Positions 26,082 through 35,334 of a stretch of 64,000 nt of DNA are shown in pieces. The stretch spans positions 3,222,001 to 3,286,000 of the forward strand of contig NZ_AP014583.1 in the NCBI RefSeq assembly GCF_000828715.1, written 5' to 3'. The DNA is from Winogradskyella sp. PG-2 (GTDB lineage: Bacteria; Bacteroidota; Bacteroidia; Flavobacteriales; Flavobacteriaceae). Below the pieces are notes generated by a model. It was not told where the DNA came from. It saw nothing but the letters and a program-made list of their open reading frames with translations, and did not search any database. Each line of letters begins with the position of its first letter. The first letter of the stretch is position 1. A program made the translations under genes and the position numbers.

Positions 26082-28847
26082 TTAATTTCCAACAGAACGA
26101 TCTGGCTGAAGACGTTGATCGTATTTTAAATCTTTTAATAAATTAGAGGAGATACCAATAAAGAAATTCCAAGACGAACGATCACTGAAAGGAACCCAAG
26201 TAAAATTCATACGCCAACTTAATAAATCGCGTTCAAAACGTAATTGTGTAAAAGTGAAACCTTGGTTTAAAAAGTCGTATCCAGAAGATGCACCAACGCT
26301 CCATTTTGGAGATAGTTCTACATCGCCAGAAAACATTAAAGAATGTGATGATATTTGATCTTCTCGTTTGGTATTTGTATAATTTGCTGCATAGGCCAGA
26401 CGCACATTCCATGGCATTTTATAATTATACCATTCATTGTTATCTTCCTTATCATCTTTCTTTTTATCCTTATCTGTAAGTCGCCGATCAGCAAAGTCTT
26501 GCGTTTTTCCAAAAAGCCCATCGGTTCGTCCACCAGACCTTGCTGCTTCTTGAGCAGAGGATTTGTCATCATCAGATTCTTCACCAGAAAAACTCTCGTT
26601 AGATAGGGTATAACTCATATTAATATTAGCTGAAGTTAAACGAAATAAACTTCCTCCATTATCTATATTAAATGTATTTATGATATTGTTATTGCTGTCT
26701 AATGCGTATGGATTCAGCGTCATACCAAAATTTATGCTCATCTTTTTATTAAGAATCTGCGTACCACCATTAATACGAACAGGACTCCAGTTTAAAGAAT
26801 CTGCAGCAATATCATAGGCTGTTGAAAAGTTGAGGTTGTTTAGTATAAATATTTTTTCAGATTCGGTTTTTGTAGAATCTTTAGAGCGCACTTTTGCTTC
26901 AATATTATTTCCAATAGAAAGACCAACACTACTCGAATAACGATTACCTGGTCTTCCGAATAGAGAGTTTTCAAATCGTGTATACTCTTCAGTAGTTGTG
27001 CCATCTGCATCTATGACATCGTAGGTTTCGTAATATTGATCAAAAGATGGATTTATAGAATAACTTATCGAAGGTCGCATCACATGACGTATAGCTTGTA
27101 TTTTTGGGTCTTTTCCTTCTTTCTCAAAGTTAAACATTCCGTACAAGGTAGTACCAAGACTCGCACTCATATTATAGGTTAGAAAACGGTCAAAACCATT
27201 TTGGTTGAGTGTAACCACTTCGTCATTAGCTTGGTCATAGAAACGACGAATGGTTTTTAAGGTCCAAGTTTCTTCAAAATTGGCACTAACACTAGCACTA
27301 AAATGATCAAATACTTTAAAATTAGTTGTTACAGGTATACTATGGCGCATTCCGGCTATAGCATCATCAAACATTTCACTTTTTCCGAATAATGAATCTG
27401 TAGTTTGAATGCGATATTCTCCTCTTGTATTTACTTGAAAGTTAACATTCTGAATGGCTCCTTTTTTGGCACCAGATTTTGGAGCAAAAGGATACACTCT
27501 AGTCATGGACGCTTGCATGGTTGGCAAGGTTAAATTAATCGCTTCCGTATTTGTATTTTGGTTATGAGTAGCTGTAAGGCTTAAGTTAACAGAAGGTTCT
27601 CCTTGAAAAGTTTTAGAATACGATACAGAAGAGGCTAAAGTGTTATTTAGGAAATTAGCCTGATTCAATTGATTAACCGATTGCTGATAATAATTACTAC
27701 TACCTAAGTTAACAGAAGCAGAGAATCTAGAGTTAGGATTTGCTTTTGCATCTTGGCTATGCGACCATCTAAGGTTATAAATTGTACTCTGGGCAAAGTC
27801 AGGGAAACCACGTTCGCTATTTAATAAATTTTCATATCTAAAGCTCAGATTACCTCTAAAACTGTAACGCTTTGCATAATTACTTTCTAATCGTAACCCA
27901 TAACTTCCGTTGGTGTAATAATCACCAAGTACTGCTAAATCCAAATAATCGCTAATGGCAAAGTAATAACCACCATTTTGCAAAAAGTAACCTCTATCAT
28001 TTCCTGTGTCTTCACCAAAAGATGGAAATATAATACCAGAGGTTTGCTTATCGGACATTGGGAAAAATGCAAATGGAAGTGCGATAGGAGTGGGCACACC
28101 ATAGATTTCCATATAGGTAGGACCAACAATGACTTTTTTACCTGGAACTAATTTCATTTTAGAAGTGATGAACTGATATTCTGGATCATCCTCATCCTCA
28201 GCAGTGGTAAAACGCCCTTTTCTCATAAAGTAAACCGAGTCGTTTTCTTTTTTTGTTAGTGGCGCACGTACTTTAAAACCCGATTGTTCTGTTCTAGAAT
28301 TGTAGACTAAAGCCTTTTTACTATCCGTGTTAAAAATGATTGAATCTGGTTCAATAACATTAGCACCTTGTTTAAATACAGGACGTTGTGAATAGCCAGT
28401 AGAATCTTTTAATCGACCTGCATATACTAAGTTCTTACTATAGTCTATCACAATTACACCTGCTTTAATTTCCATGTCTTGGTATAAGACTTCTGCTTCG
28501 TTGTATAAATATATTTTTTGTTTTTTCTGATTTATAGAAACATAATCTGTTGCTTTATATGTTACTATATCTTGAAGAAACTCATTCTTTTTAATAGAAT
28601 CTTGTTTTGTAGAGTCAACTACTTTTGTGCTTAAGGGTCTATTAAGAAGTGTATTTGAGGAAATTGTTTTAGTATCCTTTATTGGTTTTATAGGAATTGA
28701 ACCTTCCTTTTTAGGTAATTCTTGTGCTAAGCTAAACGTGTTGATAAGCACTGTAAAACTCAAGGCAAAAAGTATGTGTAAGCTGTTTGTACGCAATGCT
28801 TTTAAATGTATTTTTGTAAAAGTATGGCTCGGTTTTTGAAACGCCAA
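26082..28847 (-). CDS. lptD: LptD/OstA-like outer membrane LPS assembly protein
   Basis: 921 residues. Signal-like hydrophobic segment around residues 22-41, then an OstA-like periplasmic domain (about 100-240, 'YLYNEAEVLYQDMEIKAGVI' in part: AEVLYQDMEIKAG), then a long Tyr/Ser/Asn-rich C-terminal part with alternating strands typical of a large beta-barrel. This is the Bacteroidota form of LptD, which inserts LPS in the outer leaflet. A low-complexity charged loop ('DKSSAQEAARSGG', 'DKDKKKDDKEDN') sits near residue 770. It is divergent from the amidase gene, a common arrangement in this family. Confidence 0.88.
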   Translation of the reverse strand: MAFQKPSHTFTKIHLKALRTNSLHILFALSFTVLINTFSLAQELPKKEGSIPIKPIKDTKTISSNTLLNRPLSTKVVDSTKQDSIKKNEFLQDIVTYKATDYVSINQKKQKIYLYNEAEVLYQDMEIKAGVIVIDYSKNLVYAGRLKDSTGYSQRPVFKQGANVIEPDSIIFNTDSKKALVYNSRTEQSGFKVRAPLTKKENDSVYFMRKGRFTTAEDEDDPEYQFITSKMKLVPGKKVIVGPTYMEIYGVPTPIALPFAFFPMSDKQTSGIIFPSFGEDTGNDRGYFLQNGGYYFAISDYLDLAVLGDYYTNGSYGLRLESNYAKRYSFRGNLSFRYENLLNSERGFPDFAQSTIYNLRWSHSQDAKANPNSRFSASVNLGSSNYYQQSVNQLNQANFLNNTLASSVSYSKTFQGEPSVNLSLTATHNQNTNTEAINLTLPTMQASMTRVYPFAPKSGAKKGAIQNVNFQVNTRGEYRIQTTDSLFGKSEMFDDAIAGMRHSIPVTTNFKVFDHFSASVSANFEETWTLKTIRRFYDQANDEVVTLNQNGFDRFLTYNMSASLGTTLYGMFNFEKEGKDPKIQAIRHVMRPSISYSINPSFDQYYETYDVIDADGTTTEEYTRFENSLFGRPGNRYSSSVGLSIGNNIEAKVRSKDSTKTESEKIFILNNLNFSTAYDIAADSLNWSPVRINGGTQILNKKMSINFGMTLNPYALDSNNNIINTFNIDNGGSLFRLTSANINMSYTLSNESFSGEESDDDKSSAQEAARSGGRTDGLFGKTQDFADRRLTDKDKKKDDKEDNNEWYNYKMPWNVRLAYAANYTNTKREDQISSHSLMFSGDVELSPKWSVGASSGYDFLNQGFTFTQLRFERDLLSWRMNFTWVPFSDRSSWNFFIGISSNLLKDLKYDQRLQPDRSVGN

Positions 28848-28957
28848 AAGTACAGTTATTTTTTTGTGAATAATTTATTAATACAATAAAGTTAAAAAAT
28901 ACTGTTTAACTAATAAAGGCTTGTAATAATGTGAGCTTATAAATCGTTAAATTAAAT

Positions 28958-30076
28958 ATGCAAACGAAGTCTAAATATATAATAGTATGCTTGTTAGTTA
29001 CATTTATAACTACTTTAACATCTTATGGAACTTTATATGCACAAGATGATAACTTTGTTGTGGTTTTAGATGCTGGTCATGGAGGTAAAGATCCTGGAGC
29101 AATGAAAAATGGATATAAAGAAAAAAAGATAGCTTTAGATGTTGTTTTGAAATTGGGTAAAACTCTAGAAGAAATAGATGATATAAAAGTAATCTATACT
29201 CGTAAAACAGATAAGTTTATTGAATTATGGAGACGTGCTGATATCGCTAATAAAGCTGATGCCGATTTGTTTATTTCTATTCATTGTAATTCAGTTAATA
29301 ATTCAAAACCTTTTGGAACTGAAACATGGGTGTTAGGTGAAAAAAATACAACTCGTAATTTTGAAGTTGCCAAACGTGAGAATGAAGTTATTTTTTTAGA
29401 GGACAATTATGAAGAAAACTATGAAGGTTTTAATCCTAGTTCACCTGAGTCTACTATCGCGATAGGTATTGAGCAAGAGGTATATATTGAGCAAAGTATA
29501 ACTCTTGCAGGAAAGATTGAAAATAATTTTGTTAATAAAGCAAAAAGAAAAAGCCGCGGATTAAAACAGCATAGCCTTTTAGTAATTAGAAATACTTATA
29601 TGCCAAGTATACTTGTTGAACTTGGTTTTATTAGTAATAAAAAGGAAGGAGCATTTTTGAATTCTAAACCGGGACAATCAAAAATGTCTAATGCACTTAA
29701 AGATGCAATTTTAGATTATAAAAAGGAACTAGATCAAAACGTAGGAACTCATATTTTAGGTGAAGATCTTGAAAGCCCATCAATAGAGGTAGAAGAACCA
29801 AAAATTATTGAAGATGTTATTTTTAAAGTACAGATTGCTGCAAGTAAAAATGATTTAGCTCCAAAATCATATAATTTCAAAGGATTATCTGATATATCTA
29901 AGAATAAAGTAGGTGATAGGTACAGGTATTACTATGGAAATACGTTAGATTATACAAAGGCACAAGAATTAAAAGAAGAAGCCAAGGCAAAAGGCTATTC
30001 AACTAGTTTTATTGTTGCTTACAAAGATGGAAAACAAATCGATGTCTCAGATGCATTGAAATCTGCGAGCAATTAG
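28958..30076 (+). CDS. N-acetylmuramoyl-L-alanine amidase (Amidase_3) with SPOR-like tail
   Basis: 372 residues. Signal peptide at the N-terminus, Amidase_3 domain from 'VVLDAGHGGKDPGA' (zinc His) through 'SIHCNS' and 'VELGFISNKKE' (catalytic Glu) to about residue 245, then a linker and a C-terminal domain 'FKVQIAASK...GNTLDYTKAQELKEEAKAKGY' resembling SPOR, which binds denuded septal glycan. It cuts peptide stems from glycan during cell separation. It starts an operon with mlaD and the FeS genes. Confidence 0.9.
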   Translation: MQTKSKYIIVCLLVTFITTLTSYGTLYAQDDNFVVVLDAGHGGKDPGAMKNGYKEKKIALDVVLKLGKTLEEIDDIKVIYTRKTDKFIELWRRADIANKADADLFISIHCNSVNNSKPFGTETWVLGEKNTTRNFEVAKRENEVIFLEDNYEENYEGFNPSSPESTIAIGIEQEVYIEQSITLAGKIENNFVNKAKRKSRGLKQHSLLVIRNTYMPSILVELGFISNKKEGAFLNSKPGQSKMSNALKDAILDYKKELDQNVGTHILGEDLESPSIEVEEPKIIEDVIFKVQIAASKNDLAPKSYNFKGLSDISKNKVGDRYRYYYGNTLDYTKAQELKEEAKAKGYSTSFIVAYKDGKQIDVSDALKSASN

Positions 30077-30130
30077 GTATATTATTCATATATTTATTCC
30101 TAATTTTGTTTATAACCAAATTGCAACACA

Positions 30131-31072
30131 TTGAAAATTTCTCGAGAAGTTAAAACAGCTATATTAGTCCTATCTGGTATTGCTCTTTTTATATATTTAT
30201 TTTCATACTTAAAAGGTGAAGACCTATTTTCTAACACACAGACTTATTATACAGAGTTTGATTATAATTCGTTAAGTCCGTCTTCTGCAGTTACCATTAG
30301 AGGTAATAAAATTGGAAAAATTGAAGATATTATATATGATTTTGAAACAGGTAAAACACGCGTTGAGTTTTCGGTTAACCCAAAATTAAAGTTTTCTAAA
30401 AACAGTAAAATACAACTATACCAAACTGGTTTAATGGGAGGCAATGCTTTGGCTATTTTAGATGCTAAAGATGGTGTTATGGCCCAACCAGGTGATTTTA
30501 TTTCTTCAGATATTAAACAAAATTTAATGACTTCTCTAGAAAGTGACTTGCCAAAAGTAACTAATGATCTAGACGGAACATTGCGATCGGCTGATACTTT
30601 GGTAAATAGCTTAAATGCCTTAGTTGTTGACGAATCTAATGAAGGTTTAAAGGCTACCATTTCTGAATTAAATGGTACTTTAAAATCATTTAAAGATTTA
30701 TCTTATTCAATACAAAATGTGGTTAAGAAAAATGATGAAAAAATTTCTTCTATTTTAGATAACTTCGATAAGACAAGTAAAGATTTAAGTGAATTGTCTG
30801 CCGAATTAAAAGGAGCTGGATTGTCTACTACTATCGAAGATTTAAATAAAACGCTTGTTAGTATGCAAAGTCTTTTAGTTAGTATAGATAATGGCGAAGG
30901 CACTATTGGAAAGCTACTAAAGGATGATAAGCTCTATAAAAATCTAGAAGGTGCTTCTAAAGAGATGGAGTTATTATTATTAGATATAAAACTGCATCCA
31001 GCAAGATACAGACGTATTCTATCTAAAAAAGAGATTCCTTACCAAGCACCAACTGAAGACCAAAAGAATTAG
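30131..31072 (+). CDS. MCE-domain (MlaD-like) lipid transport protein
   Basis: 313 residues from a TTG start that gives the typical MKISREVKTAILVLSG beginning. One N-terminal membrane helix, one MCE domain (about 38-115, 'SPSSAVTIRGNKIGKIEDI') and a long coiled-coil C-terminus (about 120-290). Single-MCE proteins form hexameric rings that carry phospholipids between membranes with an ABC transporter; the permease and ATPase are not here. Directly between the amidase and FeS genes. Confidence 0.88.
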   Translation: MKISREVKTAILVLSGIALFIYLFSYLKGEDLFSNTQTYYTEFDYNSLSPSSAVTIRGNKIGKIEDIIYDFETGKTRVEFSVNPKLKFSKNSKIQLYQTGLMGGNALAILDAKDGVMAQPGDFISSDIKQNLMTSLESDLPKVTNDLDGTLRSADTLVNSLNALVVDESNEGLKATISELNGTLKSFKDLSYSIQNVVKKNDEKISSILDNFDKTSKDLSELSAELKGAGLSTTIEDLNKTLVSMQSLLVSIDNGEGTIGKLLKDDKLYKNLEGASKEMELLLLDIKLHPARYRRILSKKEIPYQAPTEDQKN

Positions 31073-31084
31073 ATTATTTCACTT

Positions 31085-32401
31085 ATGGAATATTTACCAA
31101 ATATTATTTTCGCCATTATTTTTATACTAGGTATTGGCTACTTTACACGAAACATCAAAAAATTGATCCGTAACATTAAATTAGGACAAGATGTTGATGC
31201 AAGTGATAACAAATCTGAACGTTGGTCTAATATGGTGCGTATTGCACTTGGCCAAAGTAAAATGGTAAAACGGCCAGTTTCTGGGTTTTTACATATCATA
31301 GTATATGTTGGTTTTATTATTATTAATATAGAAGTTCTTGAAATTATTATTGATGGTCTGTTTGGGACACATCGTATAGGAGCTGAATACTTACCTAATT
31401 CTCTTTATGGGTTTTTAATAGGTTCCTTTGAAGTCTTAGCTATTTTGGTTTTGGTATCGGTTATTGTATTCTGGATACGTAGAAATGTCATTAAGATTAA
31501 GCGCTTTCTAAGTGCGGAGATGAAAGGTTGGCCCAAAAGCGATGGTAATATCATTTTATATTTTGAAGTTGTTCTAATGTGTTTGTTTTTAGTGATGAAT
31601 GCAACTGATACATCATTTCAGAGTATGGCGTCTGGAAATGTCGTTTCTCAATTTATAGCACCATGGTTTGAAGGGTTTTCGGCAGAAATGCTTCATACGT
31701 TTGAGCGTGTAGCTTGGTGGCTTCATATTGTAGGCATTCTTATATTCTTAAATTATCTATATTTTTCTAAGCATTTGCATATACTATTAGCATTTCCAAA
31801 TGTGTATTTAGGTAGTGTAGAACCAAAAGGAAAATTCAATAATCTTGAGGCTGTAACAAATGAAGTAAAATTGATGATGGATCCAAATGCAGATCCATTT
31901 GCGGCACCTGCAGAAGGAGCTGAAGATGAAGTGCCTGCGAAGTTTGGTGCTAGTGATGTTATGGATTTAAATCAAATTCAACTACTTAATTCATACACGT
32001 GTACAGAATGTGGTCGTTGTACGTCTGCTTGTCCTGCAAATCTTACTGGTAAGAAATTATCACCTCGAAAGATTATGATGGACACAAGAGATCGTTTAGA
32101 GGAAGTTGGTAAAAATATTGATGCTAATAATGGGGAGTTTAAAGACGATGGAAAACAACTTCTTGGTGATTATATTACTAACGAAGAGTTATGGGCTTGT
32201 ACAACCTGTAATGCCTGTGTAGAAGAATGTCCTGTGAGTATTAATCCATTATCTATAATATTAGAAATGCGTCGTTATTTAGTGATGGAGCAAAGTGCTG
32301 CACCTATGGAACTGAATAATATGATGACCAATATAGAAAACAATGGTGCTCCTTGGCCTTACAATCAAATGGACCGTTTAAATTGGAAAGATGAGCACTA
32401 G
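31085..32401 (+). CDS. Membrane (Fe-S)-binding oxidoreductase subunit, dicluster
   Basis: 438 residues. About five membrane helices in the first 240 residues form a nitrate-reductase-gamma-like, haem-binding type domain. The C-terminal part has two 4Fe-4S motifs: CTECGRCTSACP (about 303-314) and CTTCNACVEECP (about 378-389). With the CCG-domain protein at 32576 it looks like an HdrDE/GlpC-type electron transfer pair at the inner membrane. Partners and donor are unknown. Confidence 0.85.
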   Translation: MEYLPNIIFAIIFILGIGYFTRNIKKLIRNIKLGQDVDASDNKSERWSNMVRIALGQSKMVKRPVSGFLHIIVYVGFIIINIEVLEIIIDGLFGTHRIGAEYLPNSLYGFLIGSFEVLAILVLVSVIVFWIRRNVIKIKRFLSAEMKGWPKSDGNIILYFEVVLMCLFLVMNATDTSFQSMASGNVVSQFIAPWFEGFSAEMLHTFERVAWWLHIVGILIFLNYLYFSKHLHILLAFPNVYLGSVEPKGKFNNLEAVTNEVKLMMDPNADPFAAPAEGAEDEVPAKFGASDVMDLNQIQLLNSYTCTECGRCTSACPANLTGKKLSPRKIMMDTRDRLEEVGKNIDANNGEFKDDGKQLLGDYITNEELWACTTCNACVEECPVSINPLSIILEMRRYLVMEQSAAPMELNNMMTNIENNGAPWPYNQMDRLNWKDEH

Positions 32402-32570
32402 AAAAATAGTAATAATTGTAGGAGTAATTCTAATGATTCTCGGTTCTGTGTTAATGGGATTATTAAGAGACTATAAATATGGTCACCTAATTGCAGGCTT
32501 AGTTATTGGTGCTGATGGAGGGAGTCTATCAGTTTTATTTGCACCTAAAAAAGACGAGCCTAAAAATTAA
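32391..32570 (+). CDS. Small membrane protein (59 aa) between the two FeS subunits
   Basis: The frame starts with an ATG at 32391 inside the last codons of the upstream gene (11-base overlap, different frame) and ends at TAA 32568-32570, six bases before the next ATG. It has two hydrophobic stretches ('IVIIVGVILMILGSVLMGLL' and 'LIAGLVIGADGGSLSVLF') and a charged tail APKKDEPKN. Fitting exactly between two co-transcribed subunits argues that it is real, maybe an accessory subunit. I do not recognise the family. Confidence 0.65.
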   Translation: MSTRKIVIIVGVILMILGSVLMGLLRDYKYGHLIAGLVIGADGGSLSVLFAPKKDEPKN

Positions 32571-32575
32571 TAGAA

Positions 32576-33358
32576 ATGAGTGAGCAACTTAAAGTGCCAA
32601 CTATGGCAGAGTTTATGGCAGAAGGCAAACAACCAGAAATTTTATTTTGGGTTGGTTCTGCTGGTAGCTATGATGATAGAGCTAAGAAAATAACAAAGGC
32701 TTTTGTTAAGATTTTAAATAAGGCAAATGTAGATTTTGCAGTATTAGGAACTGAAGAAAGTAATACTGGAGATGTTGCAAAACGTGCTGGTAATGAATTC
32801 TTATTTCAGATGCAAGCTGTTATGAATATTGAAGTGCTCAATGCTTACGAAGTAAAGCGCATTGTTACGTGTGACCCGCATTCGTTTAATTGCATAAAGA
32901 ATGAGTATCCTAGTCTAGGTGGTAATTATGATGTTATTCACCATACTGAATATATAGAAGAGTTGATGAAAGAAGGACGCTTAGCAGTAGAGGGTAATAC
33001 CTATAAAGGAAAGCGAATCACATTTCATGACCCTTGTTATTTAGGTAGAGCTAATAGTGTTTATGACGCACCAAGGGATGTTCTTAAAAGGACCAATGCA
33101 ACTTTAGTTGAAATGAAACGACATAAAGGAACTGCATTATGTTGTGGTGCAGGTGGTGCACAAATGTTTAAGGATGCAGAACCAGGAAATAAGGAAATCA
33201 ATGTACTTAGAACTGAAGATGCTATAGAAACAAAACCAGAAATTATTGCTACTGGTTGTCCATACTGTAATACAATGATGACAGATGGTGTAAAATTCAA
33301 AGAAAAAGAAAGTGAAATTAAAGTAATGGATATTGCTGAATTAATTGCAAATGCATAA
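32576..33358 (+). CDS. CCG-domain (Fe-S)-binding protein, HdrB/LldE-like
   Basis: 260 residues with two cysteine-rich CCG elements: 'CDPHSFNCIKNEY...HDPCYLGRAN' and 'ALCCGAGGAQMF...GCPYCNTMM'. These bind the unusual cubane of heterodisulfide-reductase subunit B or act in lactate/glycolate oxidase complexes. It has no membrane segment and should dock on the dicluster membrane protein encoded just upstream. Confidence 0.88.
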   Translation: MSEQLKVPTMAEFMAEGKQPEILFWVGSAGSYDDRAKKITKAFVKILNKANVDFAVLGTEESNTGDVAKRAGNEFLFQMQAVMNIEVLNAYEVKRIVTCDPHSFNCIKNEYPSLGGNYDVIHHTEYIEELMKEGRLAVEGNTYKGKRITFHDPCYLGRANSVYDAPRDVLKRTNATLVEMKRHKGTALCCGAGGAQMFKDAEPGNKEINVLRTEDAIETKPEIIATGCPYCNTMMTDGVKFKEKESEIKVMDIAELIANA

Positions 33359-33385
33359 TTCTACAACCAATCCTAAGTCAATTTT

Positions 33386-33868
33386 ATGTTAGTAGATTTC
33401 GATACATTACCTGAAGAATCTCGTGTTTGGATATACCAAGCTAACCGTTCGTTTTCAGAATCAGAGTTAACAGAGCTTTCAGAAAAACTAAACGTGTTCA
33501 TTGAAGCATGGACAGCACATGGTAAAGATTTACAAGCAGGCTATAAGGTTGTTTATAAAAGATTTATAGTGATTGCTTTAAATCAAAACTTGAATACTGC
33601 TACTGGTTGTTCAATTGATGCTTCGGTTCACTTTATACAAGAATTAGAGAGTTATTATAACGTCGATTTAATGGATAAAATGAATGTGTCTTACAAGCAA
33701 GGTGAATTCATTGCATATAAATCTTTAGTAGATTTTAAAAAGATGGCTAAAGATAAAGCAGTTTCTAGAAAGACGATAGTTTTTAATAATTTGGTTACAA
33801 ATATTGCAGAATTTAAAGATAACTGGGAAGTGCCAGCCAGTGAAAGTTGGCATAGTCGTTTTCTTTAA
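33386..33868 (+). CDS. Conserved flavobacterial protein (160 aa), often mislabelled ABC transporter ATPase
   Basis: 160 residues, soluble, with the conserved ends 'MLVDFDTLPEESRVWIYQANR' (start: SRVWIYQANRSFSESEL) and 'WEVPASESWHSRFL'. There is no Walker A or ABC signature, so the ATPase label sometimes given to relatives is not supported. It follows the FeS genes by 27 bases and may be co-transcribed. Confidence 0.75.
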   Translation: MLVDFDTLPEESRVWIYQANRSFSESELTELSEKLNVFIEAWTAHGKDLQAGYKVVYKRFIVIALNQNLNTATGCSIDASVHFIQELESYYNVDLMDKMNVSYKQGEFIAYKSLVDFKKMAKDKAVSRKTIVFNNLVTNIAEFKDNWEVPASESWHSRFL

Positions 33869-33987
33869 TAGCGTTTTCGCATTACATATTTTTTAGTGTT
33901 TTTAGGATATTATTGTAAAATTCGCATCTTCATTCACTTTCATATATCAATTAGAATATTCATTTTTACAGCTATAAATTAATTAGT

Positions 33988-35211
33988 TTGGCTACAGACA
34001 TTTTCTTATTAAATATTTCAGGACAAGATAAGCCTGGATTAACTTCTGGTTTAACAAGTGTATTAGCACAATATGGTGCTAAAGTTCTAGATATTGGTCA
34101 AGCTAATATCCATGATACCTTATCTCTAGGTATATTGTTTGAGATTGCATCTGGTGAAGAATCATCAGCAGTTCAAAAGGATTTGTTGTTTAAAGCTTAT
34201 GAACTCGGAATAAAAGCAAAATTTAAGCCCATAACACATGAGGATTACGAAAAATGGGTAAACCTTCAAGGGAAGGATCGTTATATCATTACCATTCTTG
34301 GTGAAAAACTAGCTGCAGAACAAATTTCTGAAGTTACTAAAGTGATATCTGAAAAAAACTTAAATATAGATTCTATTAAGCGACTTACTGGTCGTATATC
34401 TCTAGTTAAAACAGAAGACTATCCTAGAGCCTCTATACAGTTATCAATTAGAGGTAAGATTGATGATAAGTCAGATTTCACAAGTAAAATGATGGAGATA
34501 TCAAGAGAGTTAGATGTAGATATTGCGTTTCAAGAAGATAATATATTTAGACGAAATAGACGTTTAGTTTGTTTTGATATGGATTCAACTTTAATTCAAA
34601 CAGAAGTTATAGACGAATTAGCAGAGTTGGCTGGAGTTGGTGAGGAGGTTAAAGCAATTACTGAATCTGCAATGCAAGGTGAAATTGATTTTAATGAAAG
34701 CTTTAAAAGACGTATGAATCTTTTAAAAGGTCTGAAAGAAGATGTTTTGCAAGAAGTTGCAGAACGATTACCAATTACCAAAGGTGCTAGAAGACTTATA
34801 GACACTCTGCATAATTACGGATTTAAAACCGCAATACTATCTGGAGGTTTTACATATTTTGGTCATTATTTACAAAAGAAATTGGATATCGACTACGTCT
34901 ATGCCAATCAGTTGGAAATTAAAGACGGCGCCTTAACAGGTGGTTACATTGGCGAGATTGTAGATGGTAATAAAAAGGCTGAATACCTCAAAGAAATTGC
35001 AGAAAAAGAAAGTATTGATATTGGCCAAACTATTGCAGTAGGAGATGGGGCTAATGATTTACAAATGCTTAATCTTGCTGGTTTAGGAATTGCTTTTCAT
35101 GCCAAACCAAAAGTGAAAGATAATGCACAAAGTTCTATCTCTAGTATTGGATTAGATGGTGTATTGTATTTATTAGGGTATCACGACCGTCATATCGATT
35201 TACTCGAATAA
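33988..35211 (+). CDS. serB: Phosphoserine phosphatase with N-terminal ACT region
   Basis: 407 residues from a TTG start (MATDIFLLNISGQDKPG). The first 180 residues hold tandem ACT-like regions; the HAD phosphatase follows with 'VCFDMDSTLIQTE' (nucleophile Asp197, acid/base Asp199), 'ILSGGF' and 'VGDGANDLQML'. It makes serine from phosphoserine, the last step of the phosphorylated pathway. The ACT part may sense serine. Solitary gene. Confidence 0.92.
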   Translation: MATDIFLLNISGQDKPGLTSGLTSVLAQYGAKVLDIGQANIHDTLSLGILFEIASGEESSAVQKDLLFKAYELGIKAKFKPITHEDYEKWVNLQGKDRYIITILGEKLAAEQISEVTKVISEKNLNIDSIKRLTGRISLVKTEDYPRASIQLSIRGKIDDKSDFTSKMMEISRELDVDIAFQEDNIFRRNRRLVCFDMDSTLIQTEVIDELAELAGVGEEVKAITESAMQGEIDFNESFKRRMNLLKGLKEDVLQEVAERLPITKGARRLIDTLHNYGFKTAILSGGFTYFGHYLQKKLDIDYVYANQLEIKDGALTGGYIGEIVDGNKKAEYLKEIAEKESIDIGQTIAVGDGANDLQMLNLAGLGIAFHAKPKVKDNAQSSISSIGLDGVLYLLGYHDRHIDLLE

Positions 35212-35334
35212 CTTCACTAAGACTGTTAATTACCTAGTTTATAAAAGTATACTAAAGTCTTTTGACTTCTTATTAATTATGCTATTTTGGCATAGTATTC
35301 GTTAATTAACCTATAAACGAAAAAAATATAGTAT

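Noticed and set aside
26336..26606. Extra small genes inside lptD
   Set aside because: Frames on both strands here are shadows of the charged low-complexity loop of LptD.
33386..33868. ABC transporter ATPase
   Set aside because: There is no Walker A, Walker B or ABC signature in its 160 residues.
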